The notes beneath the pieces are model-generated. The model searched no databases, was not told the DNA's origin, and worked only from the letters and a program-made list of their open reading frames with translations. A program made the position numbers and the translations under genes. A stretch of DNA of 64,000 nt from Xenorhabdus lircayensis (GTDB lineage Bacteria; Pseudomonadota; Gammaproteobacteria; Enterobacterales; Enterobacteriaceae). The stretch lies in the NCBI RefSeq assembly GCF_016306625.1, contig NZ_JACOII010000006.1, positions 62,001 to 126,000 of the forward strand, written 5' to 3'. This document shows, one piece after another, positions 25,894 to 37,122 of the stretch. Each line of letters opens with the position of its first letter. Position 1 is the first letter of the stretch.

Positions 25894-27282
25894 ATGTCGA
25901 ACGGAGTAGTTACAGCGGCATATATTGTTGCCGCCATTTTATTCATTTTCAGTCTTGCGGGACTTTCCCGCCATGAAAGCTCTAAACGGGGTAACATTTT
26001 CGGCATCTTCGGTATGGCAATTGCGTTGATTGCTACCATCTTGGGACCCGATACCGGTAAAATTGGCTGGATTATTTTGGCGATGGTCATCGGTGCTGTC
26101 ATTGGTCTTCGTCTCGCTAAAAAAGTGGAGATGACAGAAATGCCAGAATTGGTGGCTATCCTGCATAGTTTTGTCGGCTTGGCGGCAGTTTTGGTTGGGT
26201 TCAATAGCTTCATCGCCCATGATATTTTCGCAAATCCCATTATGGAGAACATTCATCTGACAGAAGTTTTCCTTGGGGTATTCATTGGTGCCGTGACATT
26301 TACCGGTTCAGTTGTGGCATTTGGTAAATTGCGCGGAAAGATCTCTTCCAAGCCATTGATGTTGCCACACCGACATAAACTTAATCTGGCAGCGCTGATC
26401 GTCTCCTTAATGCTGCTGTTCACCTTTATAAGAACGGAAAGTGTTGGCTTACAAATTTTCACACTGCTGGTGATGACTATCATCGCATTCGCTTTTGGCT
26501 GGCATTTAGTTGTTTCTATCGGTGGTGCAGATATGCCAGTTGTTGTTTCCATGCTGAACTCATATTCAGGTTGGGCAGCAGCAGCAGCGGGTTTTATGTT
26601 AAGCAATGACTTATTGATTGTCACCGGTGCTTTAGTTGGCTCTTCGGGGGCGATCCTTTCTTATATTATGTGTAAGGCGATGAATCGCTCCTTTGTTAGC
26701 GTCATCGCCGGCGGTTTTGGTACAGACGGTACTTCAGCGAATGATGAACAAGATATGGGAGAATATCGCGAAACAATGGCGGAAGACGTCGCTGAACTGT
26801 TGAAAAATTCCACTTCCGTAATCATTACGCCAGGCTATGGTATGGCGGTTGCCCAAGCACAATATCCCGTTCATGACATCACCGCGAAATTACGTGAGAA
26901 GGGCGTGAAAGTCCGTTTTGGTATTCATCCCGTCGCGGGACGTTTGCCTGGTCATATGAACGTACTGCTTGCTGAAGCCAGAGTTCCTTATGACATAGTT
27001 CTGGAAATGGATGAAATTAATGATGATTTCACTGAAACGGATACCGTTTTAGTTATTGGAGCCAATGACACAGTAAACCCAGCCGCTCAGGAAGATCCTT
27101 CAAGTCCCATTGCCGGCATGCCAGTATTAGAAGTTTGGAAAGCCCAAAACGTCATTGTGTTTAAACGTTCCATGAATACAGGATATGCGGGAGTACAAAA
27201 CCCATTATTCTTTAAAGAGAATACTCAAATGTTGTTTGGTGATGCTAAAGCAAGTGTTGAAGCCATTCTTCACGCCTTATAG
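25894..27282 (+). CDS. pntB: NAD(P) transhydrogenase subunit beta
   Basis: A 462-residue PntB. The N-terminal half has about nine hydrophobic helices forming the rest of the proton channel. The C-terminal domain III binds NADP(H): [17 protein letters not shown] is the NADP-binding GYGMAVAQ motif, with [18 protein letters not shown] and [12 protein letters not shown] following. It is translated from the same message as pntA. A perfect palindromic terminator lies 25 bp downstream and closes the operon before the accessory NRPS region. Confidence 0.98.
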   Translation: MSNGVVTAAYIVAAILFIFSLAGLSRHESSKRGNIFGIFGMAIALIATILGPDTGKIGWIILAMVIGAVIGLRLAKKVEMTEMPELVAILHSFVGLAAVLVGFNSFIAHDIFANPIMENIHLTEVFLGVFIGAVTFTGSVVAFGKLRGKISSKPLMLPHRHKLNLAALIVSLMLLFTFIRTESVGLQIFTLLVMTIIAFAFGWHLVVSIGGADMPVVVSMLNSYSGWAAAAAGFMLSNDLLIVTGALVGSSGAILSYIMCKAMNRSFVSVIAGGFGTDGTSANDEQDMGEYRETMAEDVAELLKNSTSVIITPGYGMAVAQAQYPVHDITAKLREKGVKVRFGIHPVAGRLPGHMNVLLAEARVPYDIVLEMDEINDDFTETDTVLVIGANDTVNPAAQEDPSSPIAGMPVLEVWKAQNVIVFKRSMNTGYAGVQNPLFFKENTQMLFGDAKASVEAILHAL

Positions 27283-27306
27283 CGGCATAAGATAATCTTG
27301 ATACCC

Positions 27307-27340
27307 AAGAGCTTCATGTTATAACATGAAGCTCTTTTTT
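27307..27340 (+). terminator. Terminator of pntAB
   Basis: A 30-bp perfect palindrome (27307-27336), arms starting AAGAGCTTCATGTT, is followed by a T-run. It is a strong intrinsic terminator separating pntAB from the NRPS operon. Confidence 0.95.
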
Positions 27341-27826
27341 ATTAAAAAACAATTTACGCTGGTTATAATTTATATTTGCATCTTATTTTTCATCTAATTA
27401 TTTAAAAATTTGTTTTAATATTAGTTAACCTATAAAAAATATCTAAATTTTATTGTTTTTTTGATAACCAAATCAAATAATGTAACTAATGAGTCTCAAC
27501 AACAATATGTTAACATAATTGTTAATGACTTTTATTTCACCTTTAAAAATATGATGATTTATTACTGTATAATGATTTTTTATTTCAAAATAAGAATCCC
27601 GCCTCATTTAGCATTTCAAAAAATATTCATCATACAATGCATATTGAAAATATAAATACATTATTTCCCGCATTTAAAAAATGTCAAAATAAAAATCATC
27701 TAATGCCTAATTTTTTATATAAGAGGGTTGATGAAATATATTTTCCAATTATTTGTTCTATTGCCCTCAATGTATGGAAGAAAAGATCTAAGATCTTTTA
27801 CGGTAGTTAATAACGGAAGGAAAATT
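27341..27826 (+). promoter_or_regulatory. AT-rich upstream region of the NRPS operon
   Basis: About 390-480 bp of very AT-rich DNA that must hold the NRPS promoter. No gene is convincing; a 64-codon frame at 27461 has no ribosome site. The stretch 27731-27826 is open in frame with NRPS-A and could encode a hydrophobic N-terminal extension or a short leader. Confidence 0.55.
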
Positions 27827-30800
27827 ATGACGAATAAATTTGTATTAGAAGAAAATCAATCTGAAATACCTACGCCATATCCTCGCACAGTAGGCAAGGA
27901 CGGTGAAATCAGATTGCCAACTTCTTGGGCGCAGCGACGCCTATGGTTTATCAATCAGTTTGAAAAGCGAACTACCGTTTATAACATCAGCATAGCATTG
28001 AGATTATCCGGTCCATTAGATCAGCAAGCCTTGCAAATAACGCTGCATACATTGATACAACGCCATGAATCTCTCAGAACCACCTTTGTAGAGGTTGAGG
28101 GAGAACCCCAGCAAGTAATCAATCCAGAAGGACGTTCTGAATTAAGATGGGTTGACTTGAGCAATATTTCACCGCCAGAGAAAGAAATTAAGTTACAACG
28201 CCACCGATTGGAAGAGGCTGTTGAGCACAAATTTGACTTGCAGACAGGTCCTCTAATCCGTGGGTGCATGCTTATTTTAAATCCCAATGAACATATGTTG
28301 CTTATCACGATGCATCATATTATCTTCGATAATTGGTCAACCTCTATTTTATTTCGTGAGTTTAGCGAGTTATATAAAGCATGTTGTGAGCGAAAAGATA
28401 ATTCTCTCAAACCATTATTCGTTCAGTATGCAGATTACGTCCAATGGCAACGTAGTTGGATACAGGGTAATAGGTTGGAGAAACAGTTTAATTATTGGCA
28501 TGCTCGTTTGGAAGGAATTATTTCACCGTTGGAATTACCTTTAGATCATTCTCGTCCGGTAGTTCGCAGTTACAACAATGCTAGTGTTGACATAATTTTG
28601 AATAAAATACTGAGTGCAAAGCTTAAACTTTTCGCACAGCAGCATAATATGTCACTTTCCATGGTACTTTACGCGGGATGGTCAGCTTTGCTATCTCGGC
28701 TCAGTGGGCAAACAGATATTGTCGTAGGGATACCAACAACCCACCGCCAGTACCCTGAACTTGAAAATTTGATTGGTTTATTCACCAACACACTAGCACT
28801 TCGAGTTTCTGTTACCGCAGAAATCAGTGTTGAGGCTCTGCTTGAACAAGTCAAAAATGTCACCTTAGAAGCCTATGAGCATCAGGATATTCCCTTTGGG
28901 CAATTGATTGAAACATTACATCCTCAACATAACCAGAACCACACTCCAATTGTCCAAACCATGTTCTCTTTGCAGCGGTTTCTTTTACATAGTGAACCGG
29001 AAAACGAAGTCAATTTATCTGACTTGAGTATTACGCTGGAGGATAAAATCCATGAACCGGTTATCTCTGATTTATCGCTTTCTCTGATAGAAAAAGAGCA
29101 CCAGATCAGTGGAAACCTGAATTACGCCACCGAGCTCTTTGACAAACAAACAATCCAGCGTTGGATCACCTACTATGTGATCTTGCTTAACGAGATGATA
29201 GAGGATACCCAAAAACGCGTCTCTGAATTGCGTATCTTGCCGGAAAGTGAGCACCAACAGCTCATTGAGCTATTCAACGCAACCACGCGCTTTTATCCAC
29301 AAAATAAATGTATCCATCAACTCTTTGAAAAACAGGTGGAAATATCACCTGACGCCATTGCGCTGATTTCAGAGGATAATACTCACCTCACTTATGCTGA
29401 ACTCAATCATCAAGCTAATCAGTTAGCTCATTATCTGGTGAAACAAGGTGTGAGAATTGGCGAATATATTCCCATCCTGATACCTCGTAGTACTTCGATG
29501 TTGATTGCCCAGTTAGCTGTCCTAAAAAGCGGTGGAGTCTATATACCACTCGATCCAACATTGCCGACAGAACGGAAGACTCTACTTATCAATGATTGTC
29601 AAGCCCGCCGCGTTATTGTGGTTGATGATCGTGTTGTTGATGGAATCAAAATCGAACAGGTAACTTTGCAATGCTTCAATATACAAGAAGTTGCTAGTGA
29701 AATAGCTTTGTGCGTCAGTGACAATCTTCATTTATCTCTCGTGTCATCACAACCCGCTTATGTGATGTATACCTCAGGCTCAACCGGAGTCCCCAAAGGT
29801 GTCATCATTCCTCATCGTGCTGTGAATCGCCTAGTTATTAACACCGAATACGTACAAATTATGCCTACAGACAGTATCGCTCATTGCAGCAATCCCGCCT
29901 TTGATGCATCCACGTTTGAAATTTGGGCTGCATTGCTGAACGGGGCAAAAGTTGTGATTGTTCCCCAATGGATTGTGCTTAATGCTGAACAATTTGCCCA
30001 ACGGCTTCAAGCCCATCAGATAACCGTACTTTGGTTAACGGTGGGATTATTTACTCAGTACCTCAATCCGTTAGCTAACGTGTTTGGTAACCTGCGTTAT
30101 CTGTTAGTCGGCGGTGATATTGTAGAGCCCGCGACAATTCGGCAATTGCTGGCAGGTAATGCACCACAGCATGTACTTAATGGTTATGGGCCAACGGAAG
30201 GAACAACTTTTTCAGCAACTTATTTGATTGATAAAGTCGATGAACAGACATCTAGCATTCCTATAGGCCGTCCTATTTCAAACAGCCAGATCTATATCCT
30301 GGATGAGCAACGCAACCCTGTGCCTATCGGCGTGACAGGTGAAATTTACATTGGCGGTGATGGTGTGGCGTTGGGATATTTAAATCGCCCAGAACTGACC
30401 GCCGAACGTTTTATTAAAAATCCTTTTAGTACAGATCCGCAAAGGCAACTCTATAAAAGTGGCGATCTCGGGCGCTGGCACGCTGATGGAAATATTGATT
30501 TTGTGGGGCGCAATGACCAACAGGTGAAAATGCGCGGATATCGCATTGAGCTGGGTGAAATAGAAACTGCTCTGACTGCGCATGAGGCATTAAGTTCTGC
30601 GGTTGTGATTGCTAACAATGACAGCGATGGAAATAAAAAACTCATTGCTTATGTATGTCCAACCGATGCTTGGATTGATAAAAAAGCACAGGAATTTAAT
30701 GCGGATAATCTCGAACACTGGACAGCGGTATTTGATGACCAATACAGGCACAATGCTGACAACACCGATAACACAATCAATGAAAGCAATGTCAATGAAC

Positions 30801-32425
30801 AAACCGAACATAAAAACGCGATAGAAAGCAACTTTGGAGGTTGGAATAACAGTTATACCGGACAGCCTATTGCAATCAAACAAATGGAAGAATGGCTGAC
30901 GGGTACAATGCAGCGAATTGAGCGTCTACATCCTCGTCGATTACTGGAAATTGGCTATGGTACAGGGCTACTGTTATATCGTTATGCCAAGGATTGTGAA
31001 TTCGTTTTAGCCACCGATATTTCGGAAGTCGTCTTGGATCAGCATCAGACAGAACTGAAACGGCGCGGTTGGGATCATGTTCAATTGAGAAGGGGAGATG
31101 CCCTTAGTTTGGGAACGTTGACAAAATCCTCCTTCGACACACTTATCATTAACTCAGTAACCCAATATTTCCCTAACCTCCGCTATCTGGAAACTTTATT
31201 CAAACAGTCACTCCCTATTATTGAGGCAGGTGGCCAAATATTTTTGGGTGATATCCGAAACTTAGATTTGTTAACAGCACATATTACCGCCATAGAACAA
31301 AGTCGACTGAACGGACAACCTATTCAAGCTGGAGCACTGGCAAATCGACTTTATCGGCGTTTGCAACAGGAACAAGAACTTTTACTTAGCCCGACCTATT
31401 TTGCCCAATTGCCGGAACGTTACCCTGAGATCAGCCGAGTTGATATCTTGGTCAAACGCGGGGTCGGCGACAATGAAATGCTGCGTTATCGCTATGACGT
31501 CGTATTGCATAAAAGGGGCGGAAATTCACAACATTCACAACCTAGTGGTGGATTCGCATTCAATTGGCACAACTTTGAAACACTGGACGGCTTGGGTATT
31601 TTGTTACAAACGGGAACAGATGACACATTTGGTGTTTCAGGTATTCCCAATGCTCGTGTCAAAGAGGATTTGGCATTGGCCGAAAATCTCCGGCATTGGA
31701 CGGCCAATAAATTAATAACCCCACCTGAACATACTGGCCGTTTCTCATCTCAGACAGAAGAACAGATCCAAACATTCGAATCCCTACTTCAGTATGCGGA
31801 ACAATGTGGTTATCAATGTGGCGTGACATGGTCACAACAACAACCTGATTTGCTGGATGTGATTTTCAGCCGTGGCGAACTGCCGCCAATACAAGCTCGT
31901 GCTGCTTATATCCAGACATATAAGGCCAATTATCCTCAGTTGTCTACCGTTACGAATGAACTTTCGACAGAGCTTGAATCTGCCCTGAAACAACAACTGC
32001 CTGAGTATATGGTTCCCAGCCTTTATATCCCACTCGAACGATTGCCTCTTACTTCCAGCAATAAAGTGGATAAAAAAGCCTTGCCAGTCCCCAACGAGAA
32101 TGATTTACGACGGCAGGTTTATGTTGCACCGAGAGACGAGGTTGAGGAGAAACTCAGTCAGTTATGGCAAGGCCTACTAAAAATCAATCAGGTCGGCATT
32201 CATGATAATTTTTTTACGCTGGGTGGTCATTCACTCCAGGCGACACGTTTGATCAGTTCAATACGCAATGAGCTACACGTTGAAATACCTCTGAAAAGTG
32301 TTTTTGAACATCCAACGCTGGAGCAGTTATCACAAATCACCATGGTTCATCTCATCAAAGAAAAAAGAAAACATTTCCAGACTGGGCAAAGAACAACACA
32401 AAAACTATTGAAAGGTGATATATGA
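27827..32425 (+). CDS. NRPS-A: C-A(MT)-T, first protein of a rhabdopeptide/xenortide-type assembly line
   Basis: About 1532 residues from ATG 27827, chosen for its GGAAGGA site; an ATG at 27731 would add 32 residues. Domains in order: condensation ([13 protein letters not shown]; active-site HHIIFDN near residue 163), adenylation ([11 protein letters not shown] near 645), an N-methyltransferase inserted between A8 and A10 ([15 protein letters not shown] near 1043), the A10 lysine in NKVDKKAL, and a carrier protein (LGGHSLQA near 1465). There is no N-terminal docking domain, consistent with being first. The C-terminus ends in the charged tail [10 protein letters not shown], the presumed donor docking motif. 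The A-domain pocket read by eye (DAF..., GGTF) is valine-like. The condensation motif has Asn for the usual Gly. The ATGA overlaps NRPS-B. Confidence 0.93.
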   Translation: MTNKFVLEENQSEIPTPYPRTVGKDGEIRLPTSWAQRRLWFINQFEKRTTVYNISIALRLSGPLDQQALQITLHTLIQRHESLRTTFVEVEGEPQQVINPEGRSELRWVDLSNISPPEKEIKLQRHRLEEAVEHKFDLQTGPLIRGCMLILNPNEHMLLITMHHIIFDNWSTSILFREFSELYKACCERKDNSLKPLFVQYADYVQWQRSWIQGNRLEKQFNYWHARLEGIISPLELPLDHSRPVVRSYNNASVDIILNKILSAKLKLFAQQHNMSLSMVLYAGWSALLSRLSGQTDIVVGIPTTHRQYPELENLIGLFTNTLALRVSVTAEISVEALLEQVKNVTLEAYEHQDIPFGQLIETLHPQHNQNHTPIVQTMFSLQRFLLHSEPENEVNLSDLSITLEDKIHEPVISDLSLSLIEKEHQISGNLNYATELFDKQTIQRWITYYVILLNEMIEDTQKRVSELRILPESEHQQLIELFNATTRFYPQNKCIHQLFEKQVEISPDAIALISEDNTHLTYAELNHQANQLAHYLVKQGVRIGEYIPILIPRSTSMLIAQLAVLKSGGVYIPLDPTLPTERKTLLINDCQARRVIVVDDRVVDGIKIEQVTLQCFNIQEVASEIALCVSDNLHLSLVSSQPAYVMYTSGSTGVPKGVIIPHRAVNRLVINTEYVQIMPTDSIAHCSNPAFDASTFEIWAALLNGAKVVIVPQWIVLNAEQFAQRLQAHQITVLWLTVGLFTQYLNPLANVFGNLRYLLVGGDIVEPATIRQLLAGNAPQHVLNGYGPTEGTTFSATYLIDKVDEQTSSIPIGRPISNSQIYILDEQRNPVPIGVTGEIYIGGDGVALGYLNRPELTAERFIKNPFSTDPQRQLYKSGDLGRWHADGNIDFVGRNDQQVKMRGYRIELGEIETALTAHEALSSAVVIANNDSDGNKKLIAYVCPTDAWIDKKAQEFNADNLEHWTAVFDDQYRHNADNTDNTINESNVNEQTEHKNAIESNFGGWNNSYTGQPIAIKQMEEWLTGTMQRIERLHPRRLLEIGYGTGLLLYRYAKDCEFVLATDISEVVLDQHQTELKRRGWDHVQLRRGDALSLGTLTKSSFDTLIINSVTQYFPNLRYLETLFKQSLPIIEAGGQIFLGDIRNLDLLTAHITAIEQSRLNGQPIQAGALANRLYRRLQQEQELLLSPTYFAQLPERYPEISRVDILVKRGVGDNEMLRYRYDVVLHKRGGNSQHSQPSGGFAFNWHNFETLDGLGILLQTGTDDTFGVSGIPNARVKEDLALAENLRHWTANKLITPPEHTGRFSSQTEEQIQTFESLLQYAEQCGYQCGVTWSQQQPDLLDVIFSRGELPPIQARAAYIQTYKANYPQLSTVTNELSTELESALKQQLPEYMVPSLYIPLERLPLTSSNKVDKKALPVPNENDLRRQVYVAPRDEVEEKLSQLWQGLLKINQVGIHDNFFTLGGHSLQATRLISSIRNELHVEIPLKSVFEHPTLEQLSQITMVHLIKEKRKHFQTGQRTTQKLLKGDI

Positions 32426-35400
32426 AAAACGCCGCGCAAATCATCAATGAAGCTTTAAATCAGGGGATTACCCTGTTTGTTGTTGATAATCGCTTACAAT
32501 ATGAAACTAGCCGCGACAGCATACCGTCGGAACTGCTCAGTGAATGGAAAAACCATAAACAAGAATTGATCGATTTTCTGAACCATATCGATTCAAAAGA
32601 GGAAACTCAACCACATCAGTTGCAGGAAATTCAGCGTAATAGTGGTGCAGCACATTATCCGCTTTCTTTTGCCCAGCAGCGTTTGTGGTTCATCGACCAG
32701 CTTAATGAAGGCAGTTCCCAATACAACTGCTTAGGGGATTTCAGGCTGCGGGAATCTTTTAATATCAAAGCGTTTGAAGCTGCCGTGAAAAAAGTACTTG
32801 AGCGCCATGAAGCGTTGCGTACTCATTTTACAATTATCGATAACGAACCACGGCAAGTTATCGTCACCGCCTACGACTTGCCCATTACATACTATGATCT
32901 GTCGGCACTTTCTGAAGCCGAGAAAAAAGAGCAGGTGAAACAACTCGCTAAAGAAGAAGAGAATCTGGTTTTTAACCTCTGCATGGATCTGATGCTGCGG
33001 GTTAGGGCGATAAAACTGGCCGAAAATGATTATGTCATTATTTATACGATGCACCATATCGCCTGCGATAGTTGGTCGCTGGCAATTTTTCTCAATGAAC
33101 TTCTCACCTTATATCGGGCTTATTGTCAAGGAGAAGAGGATCCGCTGCCCCTGCTGAAAATTCAGTATACCGATTACGCCCAATGGCAGCGGAGCTGGCT
33201 GCAAGGCGATGTTCTGGAAAAGCAGCAGACTTACTGGCAGAACCAATTATCAGGTATTTCACCACACCACCATTTTCCACTGGATAATCCGCGCCCAGAG
33301 AAACAGAACTTAGAAGGACGCATATATCCGCAGCGTCTTTCAAAAAGTCTGACACAAAAAATCAAGGCATTGTGTACTAAACATGAAGTGACTTTATTCA
33401 TGTTTTTGGAAACGGCCTTTGCCGTACTGCTCAGCCGTTACAGTAATGAAAAGGATATTTTGGTTGGAACAGCTTTGGCTGGAAGAACACACCATGACAT
33501 AGAACCTCTGATTGGCTTTTTTGTTAATTCCTTGGTTATCCGGACGGACTTATCCGGTCAGCCTACCTTTAGTGAGTTATTAAAACAAAACAGCCGTACC
33601 ATTCTGGATGCTTACGCACATCAAGACCTGCCTTTTCAGATGCTGGTAGAAAAAATCAGTCCAGAGCGAAACTTAAACCATAACCCCATATTCCAAATCG
33701 CATTTACTCTGGAAAATACCCAGCGGGATACAACGCTGGAGCAGGATAACAGTATTGAAATCGAGGAACGTCCGCTACTGAAAGCGAGATTTGATTTAGA
33801 AGTTCATGTTTATGAAGAAGAAAAAGAAGGTGAGTTATCCCTTGAGTGGATTTCTGATACTGACTTGTTCAAAAAAGCCACCATTGATAGATTACTCGCC
33901 AATTACGCAACCCTGCTTGCGGGTATAGTTGAAGTGATGAACCATCCTGTTGGCATTGAAGAGCCACCAGTTCATGACATTCCGCTTTTGGCCGATGCCG
34001 AAAAACACACCTTACTGAATGAGTGGAATGGACTACAGGATCACCGCCACCGTGGGCGCTGTTTCCATGAACTGTTTGAAGAGCAGGCAGCACAGAACCC
34101 CGAAAAAACCGCACTGGTTTTTGGCGACAACGTTCTGAGCTATCGGGCATTGAATGAGCAGGCCAACCAGCTCGCACACTATCTGATCGGACAAGGCATC
34201 AAACCAGAAACACTGGTCGCGCTCTGTATTCCCCGTTCATTGCAGGCGGTCGTGGCACTGCTCGGCATTCTTAAAGCCGGCGGGGCTTATGTGCCGTTAG
34301 ATCCCGGTTATCCGAACACACGACTCCAATACATGCTGGATCACAGTGGGGCGGAGTTCATCCTGACCGAAACACATCTGACAGAAAAATTGCCTATCAG
34401 CCAGCAAAACGTCATCTGTCTGGATACCAAAGCCGTACAGTCACACCTGCAAAATATGCCGACAGAAAATATCGTCGAACGCCCATTGTTACTGACCGAA
34501 AACCATCTGGCCTATGTCATTTATACCTCAGGATCCACGGGCAGGCCAAAAGGCGTGATGCTGGAACACAAGGGTTGGGTCAATCTGGCTCTCTCGCAGG
34601 CCACTCTATTTGAAATCGATGCAAACACGCGGGGACTACAATTTTCCTCCTGGAGCTTTGATGCAACAGAATTTGAATTGGCAATGACACTAGCCCATGG
34701 TGCAACGCTGTATTTAATTTCAGAAACACAGCAACGTTCCCCTGAATTACTGGATGCCATTGTTGAACAACATCAACTAACACATGCACTTCTTCCCCCC
34801 GCTTTACTGCCACATTTAACCCAAGAGAAATGGCGTTCATTGACGACATTGATTGTCGGTGGAGAAGCCATTTCCCCTGATATTGCGATGCAATGGATGC
34901 GGGACAGACAACTATTCAATGCGTACGGCCCGACAGAAACCACGGTTTGTGTGGCAATGGCACCATTATTGAGTGAGAAAATCACCATTGGTAAACCGCT
35001 AAACAATATCACCGTCCGCATTCTTGATTCCAATGACCGTATTGTGCCCATTGGCGCTGTGGGGGAATTATGCATCGGCGGGGCCCAGCTGGCGAGGGGC
35101 TATTTAAATGACCCAGAGATGGACGCAAAAAAATTTATCCTTGAGCCGATGAATGCATCCCATCCCCGGCGCTTCTACCGCACGGGGGATTTAGCGCGTT
35201 GGTCATCAGATGGCAATCTGGAATTTATTGGCCGCATTGACGCCCAAGTCAAGGTCAGAGGCTACCGGATAGAGCTGGGGGAAATTGAGGCGGTTCTGGC
35301 CGGACAAAATGTCGTAAGTAGTGCTGCCGTGATCACTTATGGTCATGATAGTGAGGATAAAAAACTGATTGCTTATGTCAGCCCCACTGCGGCCTGGTTG

Positions 35401-37122
35401 GCTGAAAGGGCCGCGGCATGTAATGCGGATTATCTTGAGAGCTGGACAGAAGTCTTTGATGAACAATACCGTCAGGGAACGACTGAAAATGTCGACCTTA
35501 GCGTTATCACTGATAAAAGCCAACCAGAGAGTGATTTCGGTGGCTGGATGAACAGTTATACCGAACAACCCATTGCCCTTGACCAGATGGAAGAGTGGCG
35601 GGCGGGAACCCTGCACCGGATTGACGTTCTGCATCCCCGCCGTTTATTGGAAATCGGCTGCGGTACGGGATTGTTGTTGTATCGCTATGCTGAGCAGTGT
35701 GAATCAGTGCTGGCTACAGATATATCCGCGGAGGTTTTGGCCCGGCATCAGCAAATCCTGCAACAACGTGGCTGGGCGCATGTGCAGTTAAGAAGGGGGG
35801 ATGCGCTCAACTTGGGAACACTGACCACCGGCGAATTCGATACCGTAATCATTAACTCCGTCGTCCAATATTTCCCCAACCTTCAATATCTGGATAAAGT
35901 GCTTGCACAGTTATTGCCCGCTATTGAAGCGGGGGGAAAAATCCTGTTGGGCGATATCCGAAACTTAGATTTGTTAACCGCACATATTACGGCCATAGAA
36001 CAAACTCACTTAAATGGGCAGCGCATTCAGGTGGGTACGTTGGCAAACCGCATTCAGCGACGCTTACAGCAAGAACAGGAGTTTTTGCTCAGTCCGACCT
36101 ATTTTGCCCAATTACCGGAACGTTACCCTGAGATTAGCCGAGTTGATATTCTGGTCAAACGCGGGGTGGGTGATAACGAAATGCTGCGCTACCGGTATGA
36201 CGTTGTACTGCATAAGCGAGGTGAAAATTCAGAAAATGACAATGAAATCGCGCTCACTTGGCACAACTTCGAGACACTAGACAAATTGCGTTCTTTGTTA
36301 CAAATGGGTACAGACGATACATTTGGTGTTTCAGGTATTCCTAATGCCCGCGTCAAAGAGGATCTTACCTTGGCTGAAGGCTTACGCCATTGGTCTGCGA
36401 ATCAAATAATCTCTCCACCAAAAGATACAGGCCGCTTCTCTCCTGAAGCGGCAGAGCAAGCTCAAGCCCTCGAATTACTGCTCCAATATGCTGAACAGTG
36501 CGGTTACCAGTGTGGTGTGACATGGTCACAACAGCAACCCGACTTATTGGATGTAATTTTCAGCCGTGGTGAGCTGCCACCCGTGCAGGCGCGTACTGGT
36601 TACAGTCAAACCCATTTGGCCAACTATCCCCAAATCTCGGCCATTAGCGGTGAACTGTCAGATCTACTTGAATCTGCCCTGAAACAACAACTGCCTGAGT
36701 ATATGGTTCCCAGCCTCTATATCCCGCTGGAGCGCATGCCACTCACACTGAACAACAAAGTGGATAAAAAAGCGTTGCCGATCCCGAATGAAGATGATCT
36801 GCGCCGGCAGGATTATGTCGCGCCAAGAAATGAAATAGAGCAAAAAATCGGTCAGTTATGGCAAAAATTGTTGAACCTCAGACAAGTGGGCATTCATGAC
36901 AATTTCTTTACTCTAGGGGGACATTCCCTCCAAGCCACCCGCCTGATTAGTTCAATACGTAACGATTTAGACATAGAACTACCTTTGAAAAGCATTTTTG
37001 AGTACCCAACGCTCGAACAATTATCGGAAGTTATAACCAATATCCACACCATCAGAGAAAAAAGAAAACATTTCCAGACTGAGCAAGAAACAACACAAGA
37101 ACTATTGGAAGGTGATATATGA
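32422..37122 (+). CDS. NRPS-B: docking-C-A(MT)-T elongation protein
   Basis: 1566 residues. The N-terminus ([20 protein letters not shown], about 55 residues) is a TubC-type docking domain. It is followed by a condensation domain ([21 protein letters not shown] near residue 211, with Ser for Gly), adenylation ([11 protein letters not shown] near 704; [10 protein letters not shown]), an inserted N-methyltransferase ([15 protein letters not shown]), the A10 NKVDKKAL, and a carrier protein (LGGHSLQA). The C-terminal tail [10 protein letters not shown] parallels A and C. The pocket residues read by eye (DAF, then I, G, A, V, C) suggest a large hydrophobic or aromatic residue but I cannot assign it. 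It shares a 197-bp identical tract with NRPS-D. It is expected to condense and N-methylate one residue per cycle. Confidence 0.94.
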   Translation: MKNAAQIINEALNQGITLFVVDNRLQYETSRDSIPSELLSEWKNHKQELIDFLNHIDSKEETQPHQLQEIQRNSGAAHYPLSFAQQRLWFIDQLNEGSSQYNCLGDFRLRESFNIKAFEAAVKKVLERHEALRTHFTIIDNEPRQVIVTAYDLPITYYDLSALSEAEKKEQVKQLAKEEENLVFNLCMDLMLRVRAIKLAENDYVIIYTMHHIACDSWSLAIFLNELLTLYRAYCQGEEDPLPLLKIQYTDYAQWQRSWLQGDVLEKQQTYWQNQLSGISPHHHFPLDNPRPEKQNLEGRIYPQRLSKSLTQKIKALCTKHEVTLFMFLETAFAVLLSRYSNEKDILVGTALAGRTHHDIEPLIGFFVNSLVIRTDLSGQPTFSELLKQNSRTILDAYAHQDLPFQMLVEKISPERNLNHNPIFQIAFTLENTQRDTTLEQDNSIEIEERPLLKARFDLEVHVYEEEKEGELSLEWISDTDLFKKATIDRLLANYATLLAGIVEVMNHPVGIEEPPVHDIPLLADAEKHTLLNEWNGLQDHRHRGRCFHELFEEQAAQNPEKTALVFGDNVLSYRALNEQANQLAHYLIGQGIKPETLVALCIPRSLQAVVALLGILKAGGAYVPLDPGYPNTRLQYMLDHSGAEFILTETHLTEKLPISQQNVICLDTKAVQSHLQNMPTENIVERPLLLTENHLAYVIYTSGSTGRPKGVMLEHKGWVNLALSQATLFEIDANTRGLQFSSWSFDATEFELAMTLAHGATLYLISETQQRSPELLDAIVEQHQLTHALLPPALLPHLTQEKWRSLTTLIVGGEAISPDIAMQWMRDRQLFNAYGPTETTVCVAMAPLLSEKITIGKPLNNITVRILDSNDRIVPIGAVGELCIGGAQLARGYLNDPEMDAKKFILEPMNASHPRRFYRTGDLARWSSDGNLEFIGRIDAQVKVRGYRIELGEIEAVLAGQNVVSSAAVITYGHDSEDKKLIAYVSPTAAWLAERAAACNADYLESWTEVFDEQYRQGTTENVDLSVITDKSQPESDFGGWMNSYTEQPIALDQMEEWRAGTLHRIDVLHPRRLLEIGCGTGLLLYRYAEQCESVLATDISAEVLARHQQILQQRGWAHVQLRRGDALNLGTLTTGEFDTVIINSVVQYFPNLQYLDKVLAQLLPAIEAGGKILLGDIRNLDLLTAHITAIEQTHLNGQRIQVGTLANRIQRRLQQEQEFLLSPTYFAQLPERYPEISRVDILVKRGVGDNEMLRYRYDVVLHKRGENSENDNEIALTWHNFETLDKLRSLLQMGTDDTFGVSGIPNARVKEDLTLAEGLRHWSANQIISPPKDTGRFSPEAAEQAQALELLLQYAEQCGYQCGVTWSQQQPDLLDVIFSRGELPPVQARTGYSQTHLANYPQISAISGELSDLLESALKQQLPEYMVPSLYIPLERMPLTLNNKVDKKALPIPNEDDLRRQDYVAPRNEIEQKIGQLWQKLLNLRQVGIHDNFFTLGGHSLQATRLISSIRNDLDIELPLKSIFEYPTLEQLSEVITNIHTIREKRKHFQTEQETTQELLEGDI
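34114..34310 (+). repeat. 197-bp tract identical between NRPS-B and NRPS-D (copy 1)
   Basis: Compared base by base by eye, this stretch at the start of the A domain of NRPS-B is identical to 43490-43686 in NRPS-D. The same region of NRPS-C has many silent and some coding differences. This points to recent gene conversion or duplication. Confidence 0.85.

Noticed and set aside
26253-26624. Long minus-strand frame (123 codons) antisense to pntB
   Set aside because: Shadow of a strongly biased coding sequence; no start signal and no family resemblance.
33869-34177. Minus-strand open frame of about 100 codons inside NRPS-B, repeated at 43248-43553 in NRPS-D
   Set aside because: The repetition reflects the near-identity of the two NRPS genes; there is no ribosome site and the plus-strand coding is certain.
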